A stretch of DNA of 64,000 nt from contig CM063261.1 of NCBI GenBank assembly GCA_032158295.1, forward strand, positions 310,001 to 374,000, given 5' to 3'. Under the pieces are notes generated by a model. That model had not been told where the DNA came from, ran no database searches, and saw only the letters and a program-made list of their open reading frames with translations. Positions within the stretch are counted from its first letter, which is position 1; each line of letters begins with the position of its first letter. Positions 24,525 through 40,269 of this stretch are shown in pieces. The position numbers were made by a program, and so were the translations under genes. Source of the stretch: Pycnopodia helianthoides (lineage: Eukaryota > Echinodermata > Asteroidea > Forcipulatida > Asteriidae).

Positions 24525-24700
24525 TTTAATAGTTGATTTTTATTTATTTATTTATTTTTTGTTTATTGTTTTTATTAGTTATTATTGGTTTTTTTATTGA
24601 TTTTTAATTTTTTTAATTTGTTTTAATTTTGTTATTTAATTATTTCTTTATATTTTTTATTAATATGTTATTTTATTATTATTATTACTATTAATTGAAA
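24525..24700. repeat. T/A-rich low-complexity tract
   Basis: Almost pure A/T with TTTA and ATT units. A similar A-rich tract with AAAT units lies at 25.26-25.36 kb. Simple sequence, no gene. Confidence 0.7.
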
Positions 24701-27700
24701 ATTAAGAGTTCGATTATTACGTCACCTCGTTATTATAAGGACACTATAAGGACAGTTCATTCACTCACCATGAAACCAACCAGTAAACATTTCATCAAGT
24801 TTGACAATTCCTGTTCAAGTGAAAACAATAAAAAGAGTTTAATGTTTTCAGCGGGACTTAGTGCTAAATCACCTTGTCTTATTATGATCGCGGCAATAGA
24901 AATTAGCAATGCTAATTTGTAGGATCTTCAAGTGATTTTGTTTTGGACTCTTGAACAGTTATTAGAAGGACATCTTAGTCTGGATGATTGGTCCAATTGA
25001 ACACTATGACCCCGGGGTTTGTTAAGACTCATTTCATGACAAATCCAACTTGGATATACTTTGTATATAATTAATGCTCATTGCATTTTATATACCTTTA
25101 TGGTACAATTGTTATTGAAATGATGAATAATTTTATTTTCATTTCATTCAAAACTTAACCCTTTAGAATGAAATAAGCCATTGTAGTTTAGTCATCCAGG
25201 AATGTGATGTTTTTTTCACGGAAAGTAAAATTAATTGAGTCGTACAACTCCAGTTACGAAATAAACAAGTAAATAAGTATTTAAATAAATAATAAATAAA
25301 CGTGGAAACAAATGAATAAATGAATAAATAGATAAACAAATATAATAAAAAAAAACAATCAGGCGCGAGTCCAATATTAAATTCGATGCGTGTATACCTT
25401 CATCTCGTGACTAAAACGGCCACACTGGACAATAACTGGCAATTATAGTTAGGAATCAGATCAAAGGAATAATGAAACTAAAGTATTAAAAATAAATCCC
25501 CGGATGTAATTACATACCTCGAGTCCAGCTGTTCAAATGGTAAAGAATGGAGTGGGATTTCATCAAAATTGATACTAATTTCATAGAGTTAACGGATTAA
25601 CCGCCCCCCCCCCCCGCTGTAAAGCTTCGAATAGTCGAGAGAGATAAATCAATATTCGATAATTCTTTCTTTTTACGCTATGTTTGAGAATTTTTATTGA
25701 AATGGCGTACGCAATATTTCACATAGCGTACGAAGTTGGTGATATTATAGAAAACAAGCTATTGGGCAAGATTAATATAAAGAGAACTTCGTTGTCTGAA
25801 ATCCTGTAAGATTTAAGATGTGTTTGATGACCTCAAAATATCATTTAAGTTACTGCAATCCGAATAAGCCTGGTGTAAACAAATACAACATCTCCAACTG
25901 AAAAGCGACAACTGAATTCTAATGCATTTTTTACAAAGTGGTTGTTCGATGAGTTTATTGAAAACAACAATGGGTTTACTCTTCACAATTAAATCGTTAA
26001 TTAAACACTGATTTGTTGCTTCGAGCAGTAACGTGTCTTGATACATTTCTTGATAAGACGACTGGTTCATGTCGTCATTTCCGATAGGTTTATGAAGAAA
26101 TAAATTTGCCTGATATCAAATCATTACTCAGTTTCAATTAATACAACCAGGACAACAGATTGTAAGACATTTGCAGAAGAATGAGAGACCATTGCGTCTC
26201 TGCTCAACTGTCGGAAATGCAGTACCTAGTTACAACACTTAAGCAATGCTGTAAACAAACCGTGACGTCATCAGTACGGGGGTCTATACATCCCACAACT
26301 TCCGCAAATTAACATCGGTTGCGTTACTTCCTGTGTACAAACACCACTCGGTCATAAGAAACTGTGTCAGTTCACTCCAAATGTTCTCAAGGTTGAATTG
26401 GTTTACCAGAAGGGTACATGGGTGAGCTAATTTAGGGGTGTCCTTTAAGTTCAAGGAATACATACGGAAGGGGGACGGGGGGGGGGGGGTATTTTCTAAC
26501 TTTAGTTGACCACCGTGGTTAGGGGGTTTGTGTATGTACACATGTACTCTGTGGAGTCCAGACTTTTTTGTAGCATGAAAAGATTACCGACCTTCGACAA
26601 ATTACCAATCAAATAGAACTCGGTGTAATTGAATGATGGTATTTCCATATTTATACATAGAGAAGAGTTGGTTGTTCAATCTGTAATACCATTGTGCGTA
26701 TCATGAAACCATGTAAAACTAGATATTTCCAATGTGGCCTTAAAAACCAAATATACAACATTGACTATAACTGAGTATCTGTTATCATGAGATGATCAGA
26801 TCGTACCGCAGTTTCGTGATCGTAGAGGCGAACCCAAGTTATGAACATGGTTCAGCATTGATCACTGGAGCAGTACAATCTTTACAATTTCTGAAGTTTT
26901 AAAAGTAACGATGCTCCTCCAATCTCTTCTATTCCTTCCAATACGGTGGCCATGTTGTATACAACATGTTGAACAGCAGTTCAACGCACAATTTAATGGA
27001 CCTGATTTACTTGTGTTTTGTTTTCGAACTTTTGCATATAGTGATCGAACAGGCGAGTTGCTCTCTCGGGAAATGTGTTTTTTAAATAATTTTTTTAATC
27101 AAATTTATCAAAAGTATATCTTCTTAGGTTATAAACAATCAATTTGGGAGTGGGATCGTTTTCAGTGCTGTATTAAAAGTTGACAGATTTGAAGACACTT
27201 TACTCAATAAGTACGCCATGTCGAGTCAGTTCCTTATTCCCGGTTCACTGTTGCTTTACATTTCACATTAATTCAACTTGGGAAGGGAAGGTGCCACAGG
27301 ATTTACTTATTCACATGTAAGTGGGATTTTGTTCTCAATATTTACGCCATTTCACTTAAGTCAGATCCTTATTCCCGATTCATTGTTAATAATTATACAT
27401 TTACACCTTACTTTTGGAAGGGAATGCTCGAGTATTTACTTTTTCAAGTATTTATTCAGTAATGATTTATTCATGTGTAAGTGTATTGTTATGTCTTATT
27501 GATTTACCACATATTTGTTTCCAGTCATGAAACCAAGGTATCCCCTAAAGGCGACTAGCACAGTGAGTGACCCGTTGACCTGAAGATGTCTGGCTGCCGT
27601 TACCAAGTGAGATGTTTCGACAAGTACAATCATGACAAGTTGCATGCCAAAATGTTCACGAAGCAAATTCTCAAGTGCTTTTTTTCTGCGCAGGTCAAGT

Positions 27701-27778
27701 CAGGCCAAGTGTAATTTTCTGCCACGAATAATTAATTGTTTTCTTGCAGATTGTGTTTGCTTAATTGTTTGCTGTAGT

Positions 27779-27818
27779 GTTTGTTTGTTTGTTTGTTTGT
27801 TTGTTTGTTTGTTTGTTG
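27779..27818 (+). repeat. (GTTT)n microsatellite
   Basis: Nine or so GTTT units in a row. Another array of about eight units lies at 19453-19483. Simple-sequence repeats. Confidence 0.9.
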
Positions 27819-27904
27819 ATTTGTTTTGTTTACAATGTTCCTCCTGTCAGATTGGTAGTCAAGACCAAAGTGGTTACGGTTTGAAAGCAGATGTTTGTCA
27901 TTTT

Positions 27905-28218
27905 AGCCAACAGTGACATTCTGTTTTATCATGTTAGCTCACAGTGACATTCTGTTTGTCATGTTAGCACACAGTGACATTCTGTTTGTCATTTAGCCAC
28001 AGTGACATTTGTTGTCATTGTTAGCACACGGTGACATTCTGTTTGTCATGTTAGCACACAGTGACATTCTGTTTGTCATTGTTAGCACACAGTGACATTC
28101 TGTTCGTCATGTTAGCTCACAGTGACATTCTGTTTGTCATGTTAGCACACAGTGACATTCTGTTTGTCATGTTAGCACACAGTGACATTCTGTTTGTCAT
28201 GTTAGCTCACAGTGACTC
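27905..28218 (+). repeat. ~30-bp minisatellite, about 11 copies
   Basis: The unit contains CAGTGACATTCTGTTTGTCA then TGTTAGCACA, repeated about eleven times with few substitutions and occasional 1-4 base losses (one shortened copy near 27992-28010). Non-coding array in pitx intron 2. Confidence 0.9.
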
Positions 28219-28399
28219 TTAGTACTTCCAGTCATTGCATCATAGAAGATGTGAAAAGTATCTGCTGAATCGTCAATATTGACACATTTATTGATCAATT
28301 TGATAAACGTAGACCTAATGGTCTATTACTAAGAATATTGACCTGAAGTTTCGGCCCGTGAGTCTTTCTTAAGGCTAATGCAACAAAACACACACATTG

Positions 28400-28760
28400 T
28401 GGCGTGTTATGGCTGAGCGTTTAAGAGCATCAGACTCAAGCTCTGGTGTTTCTGATAAGCAGAGTCTGGGTTCAAGTCTCGTTCATGTCATTTGTGTCCT
28501 TGGGCAAGATACTTCACCATAGTTGATTCTTCTTTCGGATTTAAGCCACATGTCCTGTGTATATACTAGGATTGGTAGTGCACATAAAAGAACACAGAAC
28601 ACTCATCTTGAAAGAGTATGTAGGGGTTAACCCCGGTGTTTCTGGTTCACATAGCAAGCACCCTTGTTTACAGGTTTCCTCAGGCTTGCGAGCTACAATG
28701 ATTAAGTTCACTTAAAAGGCATCCTTGGTTTCATCACCAGAAAAATAGAATAATCATAAT
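28400..28760 (+). mobile_element. tRNA-derived SINE, family C, plus strand
   Basis: The A-box-like TGGCTGAGCGTTTAAGAG and B-box-like GGGTTCAAGTC sit at tRNA spacing with a long variable arm, as in tRNA-Leu/Ser. CATGTCATTTGTGTCCTTGG and GGCAAGATACTTCACC follow. The tail ends near an AT-rich AATAATCATAATAA stretch. The head resembles a leucine or serine tRNA but has lost acceptor pairing, so it is a SINE and not a tRNA gene. Confidence 0.7.
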
Positions 28761-29030
28761 AACATCTGGGTAGAGTAAATTTGGCTCAAATGACGAAGAA
28801 TATTGTTTGGATTAGTGTTTACTTGAACTGACAAGAATTCAAACTCAAATTGATTTAATCTAAAATCTAAAAGGGGAGTTGAATAATCTGAAATTAATTT
28901 TGATTGTAATCAATTGATCTTCGTTATCATTGAATTGTATAAGATTGCTTTGTTTTCAGGTTAGCTCACCCTAACAACAATGGATTCAATTGTTTTAAGT
29001 TTGCTTGTATTTGTTTTACTACATTAGTCA

Positions 29031-33200
<4,170 letters not shown>

Positions 33201-33396
33201 CATGCGTGTCTGTGGACAATCGTGTACACCCAAGAGAAGAGACAACGCTCGGGGTAGTACGGCTATACCTTGTAGCCGACGTCTCAGCACCGGCGGCGGC
33301 TGTCATGCTGATCAAGGCTCCCGTTGGATTCCTCGGCGACGATTCAGCGCTCACGAGGTCCTCTAACGTAGCAAGTGGATCACTGAGCCCGTTCAT
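33201..33396 (-). CDS. pitx: pitx proximal first coding exon (isoform-specific N-terminus)
   Basis: Start codon in good context (ACC before ATG), with an in-frame TAA two codons upstream, which fixes the start. It encodes 65 residues, MNGLSDPLATLEDLVSAESS to TRLSTDTH, plus the first base of a Glu codon, then donor CATG followed by GTAGGA. The phase-1 end matches the shared exon. The product is 313 aa, close to the usual Pitx2 length of about 270-325. The N-terminus is low in homology, as is normal for Pitx, and rich in Ser/Thr/Ala. A promoter-like segment lies about 0.75 kb upstream, so this exon is probably the start of an internally promoted isoform, comparable in position to vertebrate Pitx2c. 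Confidence 0.9.
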
Positions 33397-33399
33397 GGT

Positions 33400-33630
33400 T
33401 TACTTATCAATCAAGGAAGACCGGAGAGTCCGGCTGAAGTTGAAAAAAAAGATTGGAAGCACCAGTTTACACGTCCCACCGTCTGTGTTTATCCGGTTGA
33501 ATCCGGTTGTTCCTGCTGTTGTTGGTGACGACGATGAGCCCGGAACAGATTTACCAAAATGATGATTAGGGTGTATGACGAAGCCGAGGAAAAAGTGGGC
33601 CGGACTGACGGGAATCCGGGGGATAAACAC
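33400..33630 (-). other. pitx: pitx proximal 5' leader: in-frame upstream ORF or intron end
   Basis: A 76-codon frame starts at 33630 and stops with TAA at 33402-33400, one codon before the pitx ATG and in the same frame. Inside it, TCTTTTTTTTCAACTTCAG ending at 33434 is an excellent splice acceptor, so the leader may instead be spliced there and the frame may be intronic. If unspliced, the upstream ORF could reduce translation or allow readthrough. The encoded peptide has no recognised domain. Confidence 0.4.
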
Positions 33631-34139
33631 CGAGCCTAGCAGAGTCCAACAAGATTTGAAAGCTGCGTGTTGACAGGAAGAGCCTCGTGTGTTATGAGCA
33701 TATTCGACGCCTATATGCCCGGTACCTCTGTAGTATGGGGTAGGACCGGATTGTTGTAGTACAGAAATCCTGTTTTGGATTTTGGTTTAGCCGGATTTGA
33801 GACAAGCGGTTTCTTCCATTCAGCTTTGGTTTATTTAATGACCGAGCTCTCTTCGCAAGCCTTACGTCTTCCCCGTGGCTCGTTGATGCACTTATCCACG
33901 TTCACGCGAGGGCAAATCTGGTTGAGGCTGGTACCTTACACTCACTAACACCCGCAGCGTTGACTATAGGCCGGGCCGTTATCACCTATATACACGGGCT
34001 TGCTTTATGACCAGCGATATACCACCGAGATCAGCTTTGAAGAAACTCCTTTCAGATAATAAAGGACCAAGCTGTGTGGACGGTCCCATTGAAGGGGTTC
34101 CCTTTTGGTATAGACATTCTTAACTCATTCAATACGCAG

Positions 34140-34260
34140 TGGTGTATCAGTGGGTGACGTCACGGATGAGGTGGGGTGGGCGTGGTTTAGCTCGACCAAT
34201 GACAGACTTGGGATCCCATGTCATTTTGGTGACATCCCCTCTTCAATCAGCTTCCGTCAT
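34140..34260 (-). promoter_or_regulatory. pitx: Putative proximal pitx promoter
   Basis: Within about 60 bp there are a full CRE (TGACGTCA, 34155), a KLF/Sp box (GGGTGGGCGTGG, about 34175) and a CCAAT box (ACCAATGAC, about 34196). The segment is GC-richer than its surroundings and lies 750-850 bp upstream of the proximal ATG. The motif set is typical of a vertebrate-style proximal promoter. Transcription start and activity are inferred. Confidence 0.45.
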
Positions 34261-34356
34261 TAATTCGTATCGCAGGTGAATTTTGCACAAAACCCAAGTA
34301 ATTGTCTTTCGGTGGGGGGGCTTTTATGCCACTTTTATATCAACTGTGGTAAAATG

Positions 34357-34412
34357 GCCTTCTAGACAGACTTTGATAGGATCGGAACGTTAGGTCACTA
34401 ACTCTTTTTTGC
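34357..34412 (-). repeat. Copy of the 22.4-kb hairpin family (one arm)
   Basis: The complement contains GTTAGTGACCTAACGTTCCG and TCTAGAAGGCC in the same order as the left arm at 22.39 kb. It lies immediately upstream of the putative proximal promoter. Confidence 0.55.
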
Positions 34413-34419
34413 TTAAAAT

Positions 34420-36580
34420 GGAAGAATTTAAAAGTTTGGACAGTCCCAAGAATTGGTAAACGAAACTAAAGTGAGTGGATTTTTTGATTGAATTTTAGTA
34501 CAGAGAGAAGCAGCCGTAAGCATTAGACGTATCTTATTTACTTCATAGGCTTTTGTGTTTAACACAGCCCTTCATGGTAACCTTCAAACAGCCTAGATTA
34601 TCAATTCAAACAAATAATGATAATAAAAAAGACACTAGGTTTCGTGGCAGCGTTAGCAAGAAGATGGATAAATAATGATTAAAACAAACTAAAAGGAATA
34701 ATCAACAGCATTTATAAAGCGCATTAAGTTTGATTATTAAATGCTTTTCACTAAAGGCAGTCACTATGTTTCTTTTGAACCGTTGATGTAAATTTGTGAA
34801 TTTATTTTGTGAGAATTATTCTCAGACTCCTATTTTCCCGATTCACGTGATTATTTCACGCTAATTTGTTTATTATCTGTATTGGTTTTTTTTAATTTAT
34901 TTTTATTTATTAATCTATTTTGTTATTTCCTGTGACTTCATGTGTCTGTTATAAAATAGAGGTATTTATGGTGGACTTTTTAAACGTGGATTATGTATGT
35001 TGTTGTTGTTGTTGTTGTTGTTAAACTCCACATCAGGAGAAAACAATACAAAAATAAACAACATTTATAAATCGCATTATGAATCACAAATTTCTCAAAG
35101 CGCCTGATAATAGAAGCAAAAGTTGAGACCTTGAAAAAATAATAATAAATAAATAGGCTTTCTTTATCAATGATAAAACATGCTGAAGTTAAAACTCAAA
35201 AGTGAAGACACAAAAATACACTATTTAACATAGTCGATTTAAGTTATATCATGCAAAAACAATGCCAAGTGTCACATCAATAATAAGTCGTAATTTGACA
35301 ATCTGCTATTTAATTTGTCTAAATCTAATTGTTTTGATTATTTTAATTTATTTTGTTTTACATAGTTGGTATTTTTTTATTCTATCTTTTTTTTTTGGGG
35401 GGGGATTAAATTAAAACTTACTAGAGCAGGATTTGAACCTGCAACCCCCTGATTAGCGTGCAGGCGCTCAACCACACCGAGTTAGTTTCCCTTGTGGTTT
35501 ATTATTTTATTTATTTAACAGAAAGTTAACAATGCTTGTTCTTTGTCACATAGAGGGTCAGATCTAGTGATAAGACCCATGATATATATTTCGCTAAGTC
35601 TTTTGTATCCGTAATTGTTATGCTAAAGCTGTATCTATTGTACACTATGATGCTTATGTGAATTATTTGATCATGTGTTGTTGAAATAAAAAGAGTTGAA
35701 GCACAACTCCACTAAAGAGAAAAACCCATAAAAATACATGGTAAAAACTCTGGTATTAAATTAATTGTTTCGGTGTCTATGTGACAAACACAGACACGGC
35801 GTTCATTACAATCAAATCGTTCAATTAATTTGTTTTATTAGCACACCAGGATGGTTGTAATCACGTCAATATGGAAACGCCGTCTTATGTGAACCGCCTA
35901 CAGTGTTAAATATCAAAGGTCCCCATCATCCATTTGTTTCTATTGACATTGTGGTAATTAACACCGTGTCGGTATTGTCACACGGACGTGGACACCGATG
36001 GAATCAATTGGACTCCAGGTTATGCAAGCTTATGGGAAGCACGAGATACATTTTTGAGGGAATGTGAAACTCTTTAGCGGAGAAGTTTTAGCCCAAAACA
36101 AAAGCAAGAGTCCTCATCTCCAATGAGATCCATTAGAGTTCTGAATTAGTAGCTTACTTCATTATTATAGACACGTCTGATAATTCGAAGGGGAACTTCA
36201 CATTTGGCTTTAATTCAAGTTAAAACTTGAAACATCCAACCGAGTATCTGGCATTGACAAAAATTAAATCAATAAAATCTGAATTTTGTACACACACTGT
36301 GTAAATGATCATTTGGGAAATGTTCTTTGACACGTAAACAATATAATCCCTGCTTAAATGAATTGTCAACAAAGATCAAACCTTTTGTTTTTTACCCCGA
36401 AAATTTGCAAAATTAAAATAAAATAATGACAGAATGTTACATTCGAGGGTAGAAAGGGAATCATAGATAGTACAGCGCAAATTAAGAAAATATATTTACT
36501 ATTTACTGTATTTACAATGATGTATTGGCATTTATTTGTTAAAACTGTGTTTATTTATTTATTTGTTTATTTATTGTACA
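34420..36580. other. Upstream/intronic stretch without genes
   Basis: Between the proximal promoter and the distal exon, so intronic for the distal isoform. Contents: a (TTG)n run at about 34998-35021, T-rich tracts, a CATTTATAA.CGCATTA motif at 34713 and 35060 like the ends of GCGC-containing repeats, and a minus-strand tRNA-like fragment (35405-35485) whose T arm GCAGG/CCTGC pairs perfectly but lacks an acceptor stem. No coding exon was recognised. Confidence 0.45.
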
Positions 36581-36587
36581 TTTTGGT

Positions 36588-36795
36588 AATGAAACAAAGG
36601 AACCCACAGAAGTGCCTTGTACTGTAGCCAATAGGCCTGAAGACACCTGTAAAGAGAAGATATTGAAGACATCGCAGCCTGAGAGGGAAAACCCAAAAGG
36701 AAACCAAAAACCCAATCCACAAGCAAGACCTCGGTCTGAGGTGGGATTCACACCAGGGTCCAACAGAGGTGAAAGGCAGGGGAAAGAAACCAAAA
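36588..36795 (-). mobile_element. SINE, family B
   Basis: On the minus strand CCTTTCACCTCTGTTGGACC, a degenerate B box (GGTGTGAATCCCA), a TTTTGGGTTTTCCCTCTCAG body and CAGGTGTCTTCAGGCC match, in order, the plus-strand element at 55525-55800. About 200 bp; tail near a (TTTA)n run. Confidence 0.6.
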
Positions 36796-37659
36796 CCAAC
36801 TAAACCAACCTAAATGATTTGTCTTCATCGAAAGTCATTTTGATATTTACATTAATAGCGCCTGAATAGCTCGCTGATAAAATGTACCGGCTGGTTCAGT
36901 GTTAAAAAAGCATCTCCGTTTGGTATGAACCATGGACCAATAAAATAGTTTACGGACTATAGCTTGAAATCAAGCTCACTGGTCCTGCTGGCCAGTCACT
37001 GAAAAATTAAGGGTAAACCCTTAAATATATGTGGTTGATTACAAAGGATAGCGAGGATTAAAATGAATAAGTATAACAAATAAATACCCACTCTAAATTG
37101 GCATATTTGTTTTGTCTACTTTCAGATAATCTTCTAATCGTATGGAGTAATTCAAACCACTCCATGGTGAATGTGAATTCTCTTAAATGAACCTCATTCA
37201 ACTCCGTTCTCTGAGCATTAGTCAATACAAATGTGTTATATGCGGCTATACACGAAGCGTTTTACTGTGTTGAATTCCGGTATCATCGTCTATCCAACAG
37301 AATTGTGGAGTATTTTGATGGCGTCATGCATATTCCACGTCAATGAAATACTTTACCTAGATACATCCAAAAACTAGTTCAGATCAAATCCACATTTTCA
37401 TACAAATCGCCTATTTTTCCAGCAAAACTGGAACGAAGCTTATACTGAAGATTTGGCCAATTTGTTTACTGGATTTCAGGATAGAGCGATGCCTCGTTTC
37501 CTTTTAGTCGAAAGATTCATTTCAAATCTGGTCTGCTCTTCCTCTAAGCCGTTGCATCGAAATTTGATAATGTCGCGTACAGGTAGATTGAAGAAGAGAG
37601 AAGAAGATAATGGAGCCTGGTTTTTGCTGTAGATAAGTCTCAAAAACCGGACTTGATCT

Positions 37660-38540
37660 TGTTTGCCGCTGGATGAGAGCGCGCGAGCTCGAGGGGCGAT
37701 CGTTTCAAAAAAATATGAGCCGGAGCGTGTTTACTTGGTTTCGTGTCATTTTTCCCGCGCTTTTTCGGTGTATAATTAATGGCGCGAAAGAAGAGAGAAA
37801 TGCAAAACATTGGCTTAGAGGTATGCACGGAAGGTTTACCAACCAAACAAAATCGGATGCATGCTCATCAGACGTGGATTAGCGGCGCTCGAAATGGAAA
37901 TTGCATTTCGGGGCTCCAGCGAGGCAGTGCGCGCGGACAGCGGGCCAAAGCACGAGCCTTGAGGGACCCGTGTGCCCATGAATTTCAAATAAGCCAGAGC
38001 TTTAAGAAGACGGCTTAGTGGTATCATTCGCTTGTGTCATGCATGTATCTCTATTCTAAAAGGATCAAGTAGGATTTACAGGCAATTCCACGTTCTCTCA
38101 GGATTTTTTGGAGGGAAGGAAGAAGTAAAATGTGGGAACACGACGTATATGAACCGAGGTGGAAAACTTCAGCATTTTGTAGCGTAGAGACACACCGCGA
38201 CAAGAGCGGCAGCGCGAGCCAGTGTTTTCGCGCTGCTTTGGCCCCGTAATCCGCGCCGGTCCCCCTGACGATCACGGCCCGGCCTGAAATTAAAACTCAC
38301 AAAATCAAGCAGTTGATGTTGAGAAAACAGCCCAGTGGAGAAAACACAGCGGGGGGAAAGCCAATTTCTTTGTTGTCACTCAATATTTTCTGGTAAGCCT
38401 CATGAATTCACGGGGCTAAATATTCGTATGCTTGCAAAGCCTAGCGTAAGACCCGTATGCATTACGAACGGCCAAGAAATGATATGCGAGAAGCGGCATG
38501 GCGTAGGATCTACTCAGGATTATTTCATGGCTTCGCGGAA
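37660..38540. promoter_or_regulatory. GC-rich candidate regulatory island with E2F and Pitx-type sites
   Basis: An abrupt CpG- and GC-rich segment in AT-rich DNA, without a credible coding frame. It contains TTTCCCGCGC (37751) facing GGCGCGAAA (37781), a forkhead-type TGTTTAC (37729), TAATTA, and two K50-homeodomain sites: TAATCC at 38247 and GGATTA at 38517. TAATCC is the known Pitx target, so autoregulation is possible. Lying between the two first exons, it is a good enhancer candidate. Conservation with related species would be decisive. Confidence 0.4.
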
Positions 38541-39051
38541 TAAAATGAAGGTATTTTCTTTCATTTATAATATTTTCTAAGGAGTGGGGGAAGCTGGAAT
38601 TTTCGTTTTGTCCTTCTTCTTCTAAATGATTCTTCATCGGATTGTGCTATAATTGTGTTATACGGAAACTGTTAAACCATTTTGTAAACAAAAACGTAAA
38701 TTGAAAGCTTTGCTCGGAGTAAAAGGTTTAGTTGTCGATCTGACGGTCGATTTGGAACGACCAACAAAAGATTGTGTTTGCCCATAAATTAATCCCAACT
38801 TCGCAAACCTGTTATTAAGGAGACTGGATAAGAAAGTGTTGATTTGTGCATAGTATGTGTAGGAGGGTGAGGACGAATGCATTGTAGACAAGAATCGTCA
38901 CTTATGAGTCCCTGACTTCAACTATTTCCTCGATGCCATTTTATCTGTTCATTTAGGTCCTCTTGGTGTATTAGGTAAAATGACTTTCGTCCAAATAGTT
39001 GGGCAGTTAGGGAAATGTTTGGAGAATTGTGCATTTGTTACGGGGAATTTT

Positions 39052-39426
39052 ATACGGTGCTCCTGGAGTGCCATCAACACTTATCAAGATAACGAGATAA
39101 TTTATCTTGCGAAGCCGACTCTACTAATGAAAATAAAAATAAGATTGTCGACCATAATAATTTCTTTCGTCAAGACAACTTACTGAAACAAAGATGGCCA
39201 CAGTTTCAGTAAGTCGTCTCAGAAAGTTGCATTACCGAGATAAGTTAAACACGGTATGTGGTTGATTACGTAGTGCTTCGTCGGCAAGTGAAGACAAGTC
39301 GACTTCTGTGTTTCAGTTAGTCAACTTGGCGAGTTAATATCAAGATAAATCGACTATTTCCATAAAATAGGTCGACTTGACGAGACAAATATGGATAAGT
39401 GTGATGGCACTTCTGAAGTTCCGTAC
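39052..39426. mobile_element. ~375-bp MITE with TACGG ends
   Basis: The left end TACGG..CTGGAGTGCCATCA then CACTTATC is mirrored at the right by GATAAGTGTGATGGCACTTC ending CCGTA. Internal palindromes are built from GAGATAA, AAGTCGACTT and CGAGATAA units. TA flanks both sides. It is non-autonomous (no transposase frame). The TCGACTTGACGAGATAA-type interior resembles a widespread invertebrate MITE family, from memory. Confidence 0.7.
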
Positions 39427-39974
39427 ATTTAACATTCCAAACCTCTTCCGCAGTCTATCTTAACAACGTTCTCTGAAAATGACTGATTTATAGATCGGCT
39501 TTCTTTCCTACTGAGGAAGGAACTTGTGTCTAGTTCCAAGTTCAAATCGATTGGGAACATATTCCAATCTTGGGCCCCTCATAGGCCTACATATGGAAAT
39601 TTAGGAATATACAGCTATTAGGCAATCAGCCACAACCCATGTATAAGGAATTATCTAGTAGACAAAGTCACATTGACCTTCAATGGTGTTTTATACAGTC
39701 CACGAAAAAACAAATTATTATCATGACAATTAAAAGTCCAATGTTTACTTCTTGGAGATTGTCTGGAGCTGGTTGTGATTGCCTCGTGTGACATGGCCCT
39801 TATTTAGAGAATAATAATACCGAAAGCTACAAAAAATATAAATAATAGTACAAACATTTATAAAGGGCTACTGAAGTACGATAGTAAGAGGTCATGAGTT
39901 CCAGCATCTTAAAACAATCTTAAAACATAGTTATAATATTGAAATAATAATAATTTGGGAGACTAATCATCCGT

Positions 39975-40265
39975 CATGGCAGCTGAGAAGCTGAATTGTG
40001 AATGCCGCGGCTACAACATGTTCGAGCTGCAGGCATGCAAGGGTGGCTTTGGCTTCCACCCACATCCACCCATGACCACGGAGCACAGTCAGAGATTGAA
40101 AGTGTCCGAAATTCCGGAGGGAGGTCAAGCCAGTGGGCCTTGAGAAAAACCCTCGTGGCGTAGTAGAGAACCAACGCACAACTCTACTCGCATAATGCCC
40201 TTATCTGGGAATCGAACTAGGTCCACAGTGGTCAGAGGCAAGCGCTTTATGCACCAGCCATCCGT
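39975..40265 (-). mobile_element. SINE, family A, near full length
   Basis: On the minus strand a tRNA-like head (GCATAAAGCGCTTGCCTCTG, B box TAGTTCGATTCCC) is followed by GAGTAGAGTTGTGCGTTGG, TTCTCTACTACGCCACGAGG, then CAATCTCTGACTGTGCTCCG. The same order occurs at 63745-64000 (plus) and, in part, at 47390-47560 (plus). The body happens to hold a 55-codon open frame on the plus strand, which I regard as chance. Confidence 0.75.
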
Positions 40266-40269
40266 GCCA

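Noticed and set aside
28404..28490. Possible tRNA-Leu/Ser gene
   Set aside because: A and B boxes are present but acceptor ends do not pair and family C SINE body follows directly.
35405..35485. Possible tRNA gene on the minus strand
   Set aside because: The T arm is perfect but the acceptor stem and anticodon stem do not pair; a SINE head is more likely.
39976..40143. 55-codon plus-strand frame beginning MAAEKLNCECRGYNM, plus 66-70 codon minus-strand frames
   Set aside because: The segment is the body of a family A SINE, recognisable by its match to 63.75-63.95 kb (CAATCTCTG.CTGTGCTCC).
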